Assembly (NCBI GenBank): GCA_964035575.1
Contig: OZ037893.1
Coordinates: forward strand, 868,001 to 932,000
Source: Rhynchopus sp. YZ270_cl-10
Lineage: Eukaryota; Euglenozoa; Diplonemea; Diplonemida; Diplonemidae
Length of the DNA stretch: 64,000 nt
Reading direction: 5' to 3'
Part shown: in pieces, positions 53,490 through 63,612 of the stretch
Layout: each line of letters begins with the position of its first letter
Position numbering within the stretch: position 1 is the stretch's first letter
Translations under genes and position numbers: made by a program
Notes under the pieces: generated by a model
Databases searched by the model: none
What the model was told of the DNA's origin: nothing
Seen by the model: the letters and a program-made list of their open reading frames with translations, nothing else

Positions 53490-55871
53490 ATGACAGTTGA
53501 TGAGGGGTCTGTCAGCCAAAATGTGATTTCAATTCTGCGTCAGGCGAGTGGCAATGTAGCACCACCTGCCCCAAAAACGCCTCCAGTGTGGCAGAGTTCT
53601 GGTGAGATCCGTGTAAAGCGACCTGGATACATCGTACCTGCAACACCTGCAACACCACCCCCTCCACCCCTTTCACAACGTGGCCGCAGAGCACAAAATC
53701 AACGAGCTCATATTCCCCACCAGACAAAGCTTGGGTCCACCGTACAACCGATCACACCGTTCTTCAAGATGCAGACTGTCCCGCATCTGAGTGAATGGCC
53801 TTGCGACACCCGCAACGCAAAGAGCGTGCTGTGTACGAAGCCGGTATTGCTACAGGAGCTGGAGGCGGTGTTGCTGGGGGAGGGGACGTGCATTGAGCGT
53901 GCGAGACGTTGTTTTGCGAAGCTTATTGCGAACTTCAGTGTGTACGGTGATGTTCTTGGCCGCATACGATCTGCGTATGAGGATGCGGTGGCTGACTGCA
54001 CCCCGGCTGCATCACCGCCACCACCACCACAGTCGCCCGAAAGCCCCACCCCACACTCCTCCATCGACCCACCAAACTGTCTCTCAGGATTCCTCAAATC
54101 TGCCTCCCGACCGACCCCCGAAGAAGGCGACGAAGTCGCAGTCCTCGTCGCGCAGGTCCGCAAGCTCGAACGGCAACTACTGAACTATAAAAAGGAGGTC
54201 ACAGCGCTGAGCCGAGATTCGTTGTTGCTGAACGCCGCAGTGTCGAAGGTGGAGGAGCTGGAAGGGGAGTTGGTTATACAACGGGAGAAGCACCGTGGCG
54301 CCTTGGCCGCCGTTGCGAACCAGACGCTGGCGATCACAAAGCACTCCGTCCTGCGAGAGGAAGCGCAGAAGGAGGCAGACGAGCTGCGCTCTGCCATCGA
54401 ATCCATGCGTGCCCACGGCAGCACCACTGCGCGCCCTATGAAGTGGCGTGCTAAGGCACGCCTGTCGCGTCTCAGCTCCATCGCAACGGAGGTCATGGAC
54501 GAACGCAACCGGGACGTCATCTCTGGTACTCCAACCACTCCGCGACCACAGTACACTCAAGACATGTGTGACAGCCTAGAGTTCTTTGGGATTGAGCCTG
54601 CGTCGTTGCACACCGAAGAGGTGGTGACGCTGTTGTACGAAGAGCTGGTGGAGGTGTCTGCCAAGCATACGTTGTTGTTGGTGCAGCAGGATGCGGGGAA
54701 GGGTGAGAATGCGTTGTTCTCACGGGACCTGCTAGAGGAGAACCCTGTTGTGGCGCTGCCGCTGCGTCTGTTCAAGCCGCTGGGCGAGCCCTCGTGGTTG
54801 CCTGCGTACCTGCACAGCAGTGCGGTGAGGATACGCAACCTTGTCTTCACGCTAGGCGACACACTGCACACCATACGCGACCTGCACCAATGTACCAAGC
54901 AAGGTGTGTCCATGGAGACCTTCTTCGCAGAGCGTGGCAAGCCCCTAGACGCAACCATGTCCGACGTCGCCTACTCCTTCCTCCACGCACTCCACCTCTA
55001 CAACGAGGACCCAACCTGCGCCCTCATGCGCCTAGTGGTGCTAGGCTACGTAGGTTCGTGGGTGATCGACACCCTCGTCGCAGACGTGCTAAAGCTTGAG
55101 GACGGCTTCCGGCGGAGTGAAAGTGGTGTAGAAGTTGCCCGTCGTGCTGGTGTCTACCTGCCGGCGCTGTTTGTGAAGGGTGGGACGGTTGCGCTGCCAG
55201 AGGTGGTCTCCTGCATTGATTCGGTGTTTGGAAAGCGGAAAGACATCCGCGCGTTGTTGCAGCTCAAGCACGCAGTGTTCATTGACGGGCGGTCCTCGTG
55301 TAGTGTTGCGTGGCCTGAGCTCTTTTCTGTGCAGCCCAACTCCGAAGATGCAACGGAGGAGAGCGCGTTCCTGACCACCCTCAAGCGGCAGTGGGTCAAC
55401 GAGCTGCTGCGGTGGCTGCATAAGTTCGAGCTTGCGTTGCTCAACTACGTGGACACAGAGATCCCCCCGCAGATCACACGGGGCAATGCGAAGAAGGCCA
55501 TCAGCGAGGAGGCCGACCCGCTGTCCCCTGCGTGCGAGTCGAGTGCCTTTGTGGACTCTGTCTTTGAGTCGTCGATAGCGTACTCACAAGGCAAAGCCGC
55601 GCAGGTCACTGCCACGTCCCCCTCCCTGTGGACGCCGTTCCCGACACTCAAGGAGGATGCCGGCACAATGTCGCCACGTTACGACACAATGGCAAGGCTC
55701 TACTCTCTCGACATGGGACTCCGGCCCTCGCCCTTCACAGGTGTCGCGCGGCACCGGCACAACCCTAGTCTCGATGTCATGGTGGTCTCAGAGTTCTTGC
55801 ACTTCGCGCGCCACCTCCGCTATGTGCCGTCCACATACCCAGGCTGCACAGTGTTGCCTCAGAAGGTCTAA
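53490..55871 (+). CDS. TSNAXIP1-like coiled-coil protein
   Basis: The first in-frame ATG (53490) gives 793 residues in one exon. Residues 1-100 are Pro-rich and disordered. Residues ~117-170 (PVLLQELEAVLLGEG, then CFAKLIANFSVYGDVLGRIR) match the N-terminal domain of translin-associated factor X-interacting protein 1, in which a helix ends 'FSTYxPLLSxIKxEYE'. A Pro-rich linker follows, then a coiled coil at ~215-310. The C-terminal half is helical with no motif that I recognise. TSNAXIP1 relatives are found mostly in sperm and ciliated cells, so an axonemal role is plausible. The family call rests on a short region. The stop codon is 122 bp before the next gene. Confidence 0.6.
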   Translation: MTVDEGSVSQNVISILRQASGNVAPPAPKTPPVWQSSGEIRVKRPGYIVPATPATPPPPPLSQRGRRAQNQRAHIPHQTKLGSTVQPITPFFKMQTVPHLSEWPCDTRNAKSVLCTKPVLLQELEAVLLGEGTCIERARRCFAKLIANFSVYGDVLGRIRSAYEDAVADCTPAASPPPPPQSPESPTPHSSIDPPNCLSGFLKSASRPTPEEGDEVAVLVAQVRKLERQLLNYKKEVTALSRDSLLLNAAVSKVEELEGELVIQREKHRGALAAVANQTLAITKHSVLREEAQKEADELRSAIESMRAHGSTTARPMKWRAKARLSRLSSIATEVMDERNRDVISGTPTTPRPQYTQDMCDSLEFFGIEPASLHTEEVVTLLYEELVEVSAKHTLLLVQQDAGKGENALFSRDLLEENPVVALPLRLFKPLGEPSWLPAYLHSSAVRIRNLVFTLGDTLHTIRDLHQCTKQGVSMETFFAERGKPLDATMSDVAYSFLHALHLYNEDPTCALMRLVVLGYVGSWVIDTLVADVLKLEDGFRRSESGVEVARRAGVYLPALFVKGGTVALPEVVSCIDSVFGKRKDIRALLQLKHAVFIDGRSSCSVAWPELFSVQPNSEDATEESAFLTTLKRQWVNELLRWLHKFELALLNYVDTEIPPQITRGNAKKAISEEADPLSPACESSAFVDSVFESSIAYSQGKAAQVTATSPSLWTPFPTLKEDAGTMSPRYDTMARLYSLDMGLRPSPFTGVARHRHNPSLDVMVVSEFLHFARHLRYVPSTYPGCTVLPQKV

Positions 55872-55993
55872 AAGATCAGTCCAAATTTACACGTTTTTTA
55901 GTAAGTAAAAAAGACCCCCATATCCCTTGTTGTGTCTTGAAAGACGTCACATAGTAACACAAATACCAATCCACTTCACAGACGCAGGGTGGC

Positions 55994-57948
55994 ATGAAGT
56001 CTGTGTTCGCAGTGATTGCCTCGTTGGTGGCAGTTGAGTGGTACGTCATCCACACGCGCCGTGGGCGGCAGGTGTCCAATGAAGCGGAGGTCAAGGTGCA
56101 GGCCACGTCGGCAGGCCCACCTGTGGAACACCCTTCTGTGCTTCTCTATGAAGAGGAATGTGCAAATGTGTCGCACGTGAAGCAAACAAGCCTAGCAGCA
56201 TCAGATTTCATAGTAGACAACACAGAAGTGCGTACAGGCTCCCTCGTGTCTGGGCACATCCTCTCACGTGATGCAAACTGCACTGCAATCTGTGCCGACG
56301 GAGACATGTACGAAGTGACTGCTTGGAGCGACGAGAACCGTGTGCCTGTGCAGATCTTCTCTGCCTCGCTGGGGGTGTACAAGTTCAGCTTTGCACCCAA
56401 AGTGGCAGGTGTGTTTGCGGTGTGCATCAACCTCTACTTCACCAGCCATGAGAAGGTGGCACGGACGTGGCCGACCTACAACGAGTCTGTGTCGGGGAAC
56501 ACGAAGAGCTGGCAGAAGAGCCAACGTGACGGGTTGGGACGTTTGTTCGAACGGGTGCAGCAGAAGGAAGAGATGACGTGTCCTGCGGAGGACGTGGAGC
56601 GCACACGACGGTGTGTGGACGTGAGAGTGGAGGGTGAGACAATCCTGCCTACTGCAGTGTGTGGACAGTCGTGGAATGGGACACGTGGACTGAGAGGGTC
56701 GTGGGTGAAGGCGAAGGACGGTGACACGTGTTACCCTGGCCTGTGTGAGGGGGATTTGCAGTTTCTGTCTTCTGACGGCTGGGTCTGGGTGCCTGACGCT
56801 TGTTACTTGCGGGTGTACAACCGTGAGTCGTCTTGGGAGTGTTTGGACAAGAAACAGATTCTGTGGTTTGGGGACTCGACTTTGAAGCAGCCTGCAACGA
56901 ACTTGGTGGAGAACATGTTGGGTGTTCCTGTTTTGCGTCGCAGCTACAACTGGGTCAGGCAGAACTGCCCTGTGTGGGTTCCACCTGTGGTGGCGCCACT
57001 GAACACTAAGAAGCCACACGAACGGAGGTATGCAACACACACTCACTAGACATCTCACATCTCACACTACCACAGAAAACAAGAAGCCTCCGACAAGCGT
57101 TTTTGGGACGACGTAAAGGTGTCTGCGAAGAACGGCTGCACCACAGGCTTTGACCATCGGCAGTGGAAGATACACCGTCAGGAGCTGCCTGCACGGAAGA
57201 GGTCTGCAAGCTTCCAGTTCATTTGGGGTGGCGGGCGGACCACTCAAGAGGGCCCGTCCCCTACGAAGTGGCACGGACTGGAGTTGCTGTTCTCCAACTC
57301 AAAGGCACGCAAAGTGTACGACAAGGCACTTCTGCAGAAGCCCGACATCGTGATCCTGCACGAGTACGTGTGGGACAACACCGCACTCTCCGACCTGGAT
57401 GCGTTCAAAGAAAAGGTGAAAACAGTGATCGACAACATTCTCAACACAACATCCGCCACAGTCCACTGGGACACCTCACACGCCTTCTGCGGCAGCGACC
57501 GCAAAGGCGACTGTGCAGAAACAGCAAAGAACAAGATCAAGAGTGCAGGCGCCTTCCAAAATGCTGTGAGCATGGTCAGCTTCATCGAACACGAGTATGG
57601 CGACACAGAGCGTGTCACTGTTGTTGACCGCTACGCACTCTCACACCCATACGCCATTGGGTTTCAGTACTGCCAGTTTGGTCTGCACTACGGGTCGCAC
57701 CCAGCTGCGTGCCATGCAATCAGCCCGACGAACCCACCACACTGCTACAGAAATTGGTTGGTCGACAAGTTTGAGCTGCAGATGTGGATGAACAAAATGT
57801 GTTCCAACAAACCGAGTGAGAAGTCCGACTGGACAATAGAGGTATGCTCTCCTCCAATACACTACACACTACCACACCACCACTCTTCCAGGACGGCGTG
57901 ATCCCGCGATTCGAATCGAAGGAGGGCGAACTCTTCAGTAAGAAGTGA
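55994..57948 (+). CDS. NXPE/PC-esterase-like secretory enzyme, copy 1
   Basis: Exons are 55994-57027, 57076-57841 and 57892-57948 (618 residues). Introns of 48 and 50 bp both begin GTATGC. The N-terminus is a signal anchor (MKSVFAVIASLVAVEWYVIH), which suggests a type II Golgi or surface protein. Residues ~75-160 form an Ig/filamin-like domain (VPVQIFSASLGVYKFSF). The catalytic domain starts near 275 with WVPDACYLRVYN, then ILWFGDSTLKQ with nucleophile-type S295, and later VHWDTSHAFCGS. This is the order seen in NXPE and related PC-esterase (SGNH-type) proteins, which add or remove acyl groups on glycans. The last Asp-x-x-His pair is not clear to me. The gene is the first of a tandem pair. 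Confidence 0.75.
56211..56971 (+). repeat. Block A shared by the tandem NXPE-like genes
   Basis: This matches 58431-59191 with a constant offset of 2220 bp, no gaps and about eight base differences by eye. It covers the Ig-like domain and the first part of the catalytic domain, including GDST. Confidence 0.88.
57455..57857 (+). repeat. Block B shared by the tandem NXPE-like genes
   Basis: This matches 59681-60083 with an offset of 2226 bp and only a few base differences. It runs through the end of exon 2 and the first ~15 bp of intron 2. The 480 bp between blocks A and B are strongly diverged. Confidence 0.88.
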
Positions 57949-58213
57949 CCGTGCAAAGCGCTGCGTCCCCTGTTCACACTGTGGGTCAGAGTCGGTGCAC
58001 CCTTTCTCTTGTTTGCACCCACTATAACTTTTGGTGCTGCACTTTTACCTAACTTTGCCTACAAAAGTTGCTTCTGGCAACATGCTTTCCAGACTAAATG
58101 ACACCTTTCGTTTTATGTGTTGAGAAGATGTGAGAAAAGACACCACACACACACACAGCAGGAAAGGTCGTGGTACCAACACATGTACCGAAATATTCAT
58201 TGTTGGTCATAAG

Positions 58214-60171
58214 ATGCGGCCGGTGTGGGTGGTGTGCTTGCTGGTTCTGGTATGCACAGCGTTGGTGTTCAGGAAGCACACTGTCGACAAGGAGCCAGCG
58301 CTCGCGCCAAGTCTGGAGATCAAAGACGACGCAATAGTGGCCAAGACAGGAGTAGAAGGCTACACATACCACTGTAAGCGTGCAGTCCCAAACCGCGCGC
58401 TCGTCACCGACCTTCAGAAGTCGGAGCTCATAATAGACAACACAGAAGTGCGTACAGGCTCCCTCGTGTCTGGGCACATCCTCTCACGTGATGCAAACTG
58501 CACTGCAATCTGTGCCGACGGAGACATGTACGAAGTGACTGCTTGGAGCGACGAGAACCGTGTGCCTGTGCAGATCTTCTCTGCCTCGCTGGGGGTGTAC
58601 AAGTTCAGCTTTGTGCCCAAAGTGGCAGGTGTGTTTGCGGTGTGCATCAACCTCTACTTCACCAGCCATGAGAAGGTGGCACGGACGTGGCCGACCTACA
58701 ACGAGTCTGTGTCGGGGAACACGAAGAGTTGGCAGAAGAGCCAACGTGACGGGTTGGGACGTTTGTTTGAACGGGTGCAGCAGAAGGAAGAGATGACGTG
58801 TCCTGCGGAGGATGTGGAGCGCACACGACGGTGTGTGGACGTGAGAGTGGAGGGTGAGACAATCCTGCCTACTGCAGTGTGTGGACAGTCATGGAATGGG
58901 ACACGTGGACTGAGAGGGTCGTGGGTGAAGGCGAAGGACGGTGACACATGTTACCCTGGCCTGTGTGAGGGGGATTTGCAGTTTCTGTCTTCTGACGGCT
59001 GGGTCTGGGTGCCTGACGCTTGTTACTTGCGGGTGTACAACCGTGAGTCGTCTTGGGAGTGTTTGGACAAGAAACAGATTCTGTGGTTTGGGGACTCGAC
59101 TTTGAAGCAGCCTGCAACGAACTTGGTGGAGAACATGTTGGGTGTTCCTGTTTTGCGTCGCAGCTACAACTGGGTCAGGCAGAACTGCCCTGCGTGGATA
59201 CCCCCTGTTCTCAACGAGACAGGCGCGAGCTACGAGCAGCACAAAAAGTATGTGCCCCACCACTGCACCACACATCTCACATCTTACCCCCTCCTCCCCT
59301 TCAGAATGCAGGCCGACTCTGATGTGGCCTTTTGGGAGAAGATAGACGAGCATATGTCGAACGGCTGTCCGAACTCCTTCGACCATCGGCAGTGGAGAAT
59401 ACATCGCAAGGACCCGAACAGCCTGCGTACTGCACAGTTCCAGTTTCTTTGGGGTGGAGGAAAGAAGATACGCGACCTGCCCTCGCCGACACGCAGACAG
59501 GGCCTTGAGCTGCTCAGCACCAAGACAAAGGTGGCGGACGCATTTGCGACGTCACTCGAATCTAGCCCCGATGTCGTGATCCTGCACGAGTACATGTGGG
59601 ACAACGTCGCACTCTCCGACCAACGTGCCTTCGAAAGAAGGGTAAAAAATGTGATAGATATCGTTCTAAAGAGTACCAAAGCCACAGTCCACTGGGACAC
59701 CTCACACGCCTTCTGCGGCAGCGACCACAAAGGCGACTGTGCAGAAACAGCAAAGAACAAGATCAAGAGTGCAGGCGCCTTCCAAAATGCTGTGAGCATG
59801 GTCAGCTTCATCGAACACGAGTATGGCGACACAGAGCGTGTCACTGTTGTTGACCGCTACGCACTCTCACACCCATACGCCATTGGGTTTCAGTACTGCC
59901 AGTTTGGGTTGCACTACGGGTCGCACCCGGCTGCGTGCCATGCAATCAGCCCGACGAACCCGCCGCACTGCTACAGAAATTGGTTGGTCGACAAGTTTGA
60001 GCTGCAGATGTGGATGAACAAAATGTGTTCCAACAAACCGAGTGAGAAGTCCGACTGGACAATAGAGGTATGCTCTCCTCCCACTACACTACGCACTACC
60101 ACCACACACCACCACCACAGAACGGAGTCACTTACGAAGCCCCTGAAGGTGCACAGTTCACGAAGTGGTAG
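58214..60171 (+). CDS. NXPE/PC-esterase-like secretory enzyme, copy 2
   Basis: Exons are 58214-59247, 59305-60067 and 60121-60171 (615 residues). Exon 1 is exactly the same length (1034 bp) as in copy 1, and intron positions and phases are conserved. Introns begin GTATGT and GTATGC. The start is the first ATG of the frame and gives a signal anchor MRPVWVVCLLVLVCTALV unlike that of copy 1. The GDST serine is again residue 295. Intron 1 is 57 bp, a multiple of three without a stop codon, so unspliced RNA would also be read through in frame. Two blocks are ~99% identical in DNA to copy 1, while the start and a middle part are clearly different. The different parts probably set substrate or membrane targeting. 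Confidence 0.75.
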
Positions 60172-61078
60172 TGGAAACTGCCACCTACTGAACGATACGA
60201 TACAACTCACAACATTTTCATATACGAACGTTTTTTTAAAAGCTCACAACTCTTCAGCAGAAGGTGGGCCGCCGGCTGCGAGCAGTTGTGTACCGCCCCC
60301 CCGTTCACACTACGGTACGGGCAAGCCATTAGGTTTCCTTTTTACACCTTCTGTTGTTGGTTGCAGGGCACTTGCTTTCATCCGGATGGCTGGCATCGTA
60401 CGCGGGTCAGTCGGAGGTGCCTGCATCAACAACAATTTTTCACGACCAAGCTAGCCTTTTTTAAGTTTTGCAGAAAGGGCAATAGGGTACGGTGTGGTCG
60501 TACCACTGCCCCACGCCACGCGGGAGTTCGGGAAGGGGTGAGGGTCACTCAAGCCAGCAGGGTTTGGTGGGAGGGGTATGTACTGCGTGCGGTGGAGAAC
60601 GTTCACAATACTGCAGTACAGACACAAAAAAAAGGACCTTTTAGTAAACAACCCTGACCAACGAGCGAGGAGGTCGGTGCCCAACGCAGTCAACTTTCTG
60701 GTCCCTCTTGTGACACGGCCTGACTGCCATCCTTTTCAAGGGTGTATGGGTTTACGGCATAAACTGTTGGCTGTTGGTCAGGCTTAGGGAGTTGTCCATG
60801 CTTCCTTGTGCAAATAAGAACTGTAAAAAAACGAACTGTGCCCAAATTGCTTTCTTGGGTTCCACGATTAGACAAAACGACGTCCTCTCTCGCATAGTTT
60901 GTGACAAATTGCTAAAATAAATAAACCACACCCAATACCCCTTTACCTTGACGTCCAACACTCTCCAACGTGGCTTATTCCGAACCAATCAACACTCTGA
61001 TCTTTTTAGCATCCACCCAAACCAAACCAACACCACACAGGCGTTTTCGCACACATCCTACACAAAAACCAGATCAGA
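60172..61078. other. Intergenic
   Basis: No gene is seen in 907 bp. ATCGTACGCGGGTCAGTCGG and AGGTGCCTGCATCAACAAC at about 60397-60435 recur at 23097-23140 and mark another dispersed repeat. The last 60 bp before the peroxidase are CA-rich with a CACACAG acceptor-like site at 61040. Confidence 0.6.
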
Positions 61079-62206
61079 ATGCGCACTGTATGCATGCTGG
61101 CGTTGCTCGTGTTCGGGACAAGCTTCGTGACAAGTGTTGAGGGGCAGCGTCGTGGGGGAAGAGGTGGAGGTGGAGGTGGACGCGGGGGACGTGGCAGAAC
61201 GCCAACACCACCAACACCACCTGCTCCAGTCCCCGTCCCACCTGTGCCAGTCCCACCTGGTCCCGGTCCTGTTCCTGTGCCGCCAACCCCGCCAACCCCG
61301 CCCGCACCGACAGGCGGTGGGTTCGGGAACGCACGGACGACACCCGGGCAGGGCATTGAGGCCGGCGTGCGTGCACAGTACCTCCCAGTGGTGTCGACAA
61401 TTGTGGGTGTGATTGAGAGCCAGGCACCGTCGTTCCGCCCGCTGCTGGTGCGTCTGGCGTGGCACTCGCTGGCACACTTTGACTCGACAGACCGCCCGAT
61501 TGGAGGTGGGAACGGGGGGTGCCTGCGGACAGACCCTGAGCTGGGACTTGGGGAGAACATTGGGTTGGACGTGGCGACCCGTGCACTGGAGGCTGTGAAG
61601 TCTGCTCACCCGTTTGTGAGCTACGCAGACCTGTACTCGCTGGCGGGGAACACGGCGCTCGAGTACATGGGAAGCCCGACGCTGTTCTTCCGTGCCGGAC
61701 GCACCGACTTTGGGAACCCTGCTGCACAGTGTGTGAACGACAACGACAGAATGCCGACAAAGCACTTCAACAACGACAACTTCCCGCACCTCGACACGCT
61801 TGACTACTTTTTCGACAAGTTTGGTGAGCTTGGGATCTCGCTTGACTCTGACGCGAACGCCCTGGAGAAGATGGTGAGTCTGATGGGCGGGCACAACATG
61901 GGTGCGATGCACCTGGCCGTGAGCGGGAACGAGGGACAGTGGACGACGAACAACCTTGTGTTCGGGACGGAGTACTTTGCGAACCTGGACCAGGGAGCCT
62001 GGGGCAGGAACACTGCCGAGGAGGGGCGCACAGACCTGCAGTACCGCGGTGGGCCTGGACGTCGCTCTGTGATGCTTCCGATTGACATGGTGATGCGTGC
62101 GGACGACAGACTGCGCAGCATTGTGCGTGCCTTCTCGCGTGACAGGTCGCTCTTTGAGACACACTTTGTGGCTGCGTGGAGGCAGCTGCAGGAGAACGGG
62201 TGGTGA
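61079..62206 (+). CDS. Secreted class I haem peroxidase (APX/CcP-like)
   Basis: This encodes 375 residues in one exon. Residues 1-22 are a clear signal peptide (MRTVCMLALLVFGTSFVTSV). An RG-rich stretch (24-40) and a Pro-rich P-V-P linker (41-80) follow. The peroxidase domain spans ~95-375. The distal site LVRLAWHS has R125, W128 and H129; the proximal histidine is H272 in GGHNMGAMH, and W288 matches the conserved proximal Trp of class I enzymes. At the position of the ascorbate-binding Arg172 of plant APX there is V281, so ascorbate is unlikely to be bound in the usual way. Most class I enzymes are plastid, cytosolic or mitochondrial; a secretory one is less common. The likely job is removal of hydrogen peroxide in the secretory path or outside the cell; the electron donor is unknown. 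Confidence 0.88.
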   Translation: MRTVCMLALLVFGTSFVTSVEGQRRGGRGGGGGGRGGRGRTPTPPTPPAPVPVPPVPVPPGPGPVPVPPTPPTPPAPTGGGFGNARTTPGQGIEAGVRAQYLPVVSTIVGVIESQAPSFRPLLVRLAWHSLAHFDSTDRPIGGGNGGCLRTDPELGLGENIGLDVATRALEAVKSAHPFVSYADLYSLAGNTALEYMGSPTLFFRAGRTDFGNPAAQCVNDNDRMPTKHFNNDNFPHLDTLDYFFDKFGELGISLDSDANALEKMVSLMGGHNMGAMHLAVSGNEGQWTTNNLVFGTEYFANLDQGAWGRNTAEEGRTDLQYRGGPGRRSVMLPIDMVMRADDRLRSIVRAFSRDRSLFETHFVAAWRQLQENGW

Positions 62207-63612
62207 GCGGTGTGCCACCTCTCTGTCTTTTGCATTCACCTCGTCCTCGTCCTTTGAGTTGCGTTGAGGGCGATGCGCGTTTGTTTACTTACTTTTTTCC
62301 GCACCCACTTACTGATGTAAACCTTTTTCTGGAACTGAATTTCTCTGCATCTCTTGTATCTTAGCCTTTCTTTTTGAGTTTTCCACTTGGTCCCTCTCTT
62401 GCTGCCTGTCTGCAGGAAGTGACGTGGACAAACAGAACGCATAGCGTGTGAGTGTCTCTGTACTGTACTGCACAGATACAGATGCACACTGTGCTTCGCA
62501 CCACTCATACTGCCCCATTTAACCTAAATCAAAATCTATTATTATTTTCACTTTTTTTTACAAAGTTTCCAAGCTCACTCCGATGCACGCCCACCCGTGT
62601 GCAAGGAGTGAGTGTTCCTCACACCCCTTATTATATAGACAGCAAGGCCTTTTCCTTGAAACATGCCTTTGCCCGCCTGCCTCCGTCCTCCCAACCTGCG
62701 AACTTGCAGGGGGAGGCTGGTTGTGGTGTGGTGGGAAATGGGTTCATGGATCACTGGCCTTGCAACATTTTTGTTTTCGTCGTTTGTTTTTGTCATTTTG
62801 TTGCAGATGTGTGTGCCTGTGACGTGAGGCCCGTTCATCTTTCAAAATTGTTATATTTTTGTTTCGCTTTGCTATTTGCTCTTTTATATGTTTGTTTGTC
62901 TTTTTTCTTCCCAATTTTTTTTAATTGCTTTGTTTTGAAGTTGAGGGTTTTGACCCCTTCTTCAAAACTACTGGCACAGAAAATAAAGTGACGTGTAGGT
63001 GCGCAGCCTTTATGCCTCCTGAAGACACCCGACTGCAGGATCACAACCAACATTCCAACACCAACACCAACACGAATAGCAGCGACAAACAACACACTGC
63101 AACCCAACACTCATGGCAGCGAAGGGATATACGTGTGAAACGGGGGCACACTTAACTGTGCGTCTTTGCGGCACATGACACATACCCCTTCACCCCACAC
63201 CTTCTTCTTCTTCTTCTACTTCTTTTCCCTTTCCTGTCTTCCTTATGATGCAATGTTGCAGCAATAAGGCTATTTACTTCAGAGCAAACCTTATTTCAAA
63301 AAATCACCCCCCCTCCCTCTGTTTCCTATTTTCACTTCCGAAAGCGACCCCCCGCGGCCACTGATAACAAACACCCTAGAAATGCTGATGCCTCGACACC
63401 CCCACTTCGGGGATTTCTCCCCAAAGACGATCATCTGACCCTTTCTTTAGGTACACTGTTCACGAGAGGGCTTTGCATTTCAACTCTACTTATTTTTCAG
63501 CATCCTGCGTACCCTTAGCATACATACTTTTCAATATTTTCCCCAAAAAAAAAAAAATCTTCACCTACAGAAAGGGCACGCCTTAGAAGGGTCCCCTTCT
63601 TTCACATTAAAT
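62207..63612. other. Intergenic
   Basis: No gene in 1.4 kb. A degenerate hairpin-unit remnant (GTGACGTGAGGCCCGTTCATC) is near 62820-62845, and a GGTACACTG-type unit is at 63450-63485. CT- and A-rich low-complexity runs occur at 63205-63225 and 63544-63558. Confidence 0.6.
63450..63495 (+). repeat. Short unit, GGTACACTG type, before the transporter gene
   Basis: GGTACACTGTTCACGAGAGG, then GCTTTGCATTTCAACTCTAC and TTATTTTTCAG. It is almost identical to 26566-26604 and lies ~120 bp before the start codon, as that copy does for the channel gene. Confidence 0.65.

Noticed and set aside
61058-62239. 393-residue open frame on the - strand over the peroxidase
   Set aside because: It lies wholly opposite a well-supported peroxidase gene and has a low-complexity, Arg/Val/His-rich product.
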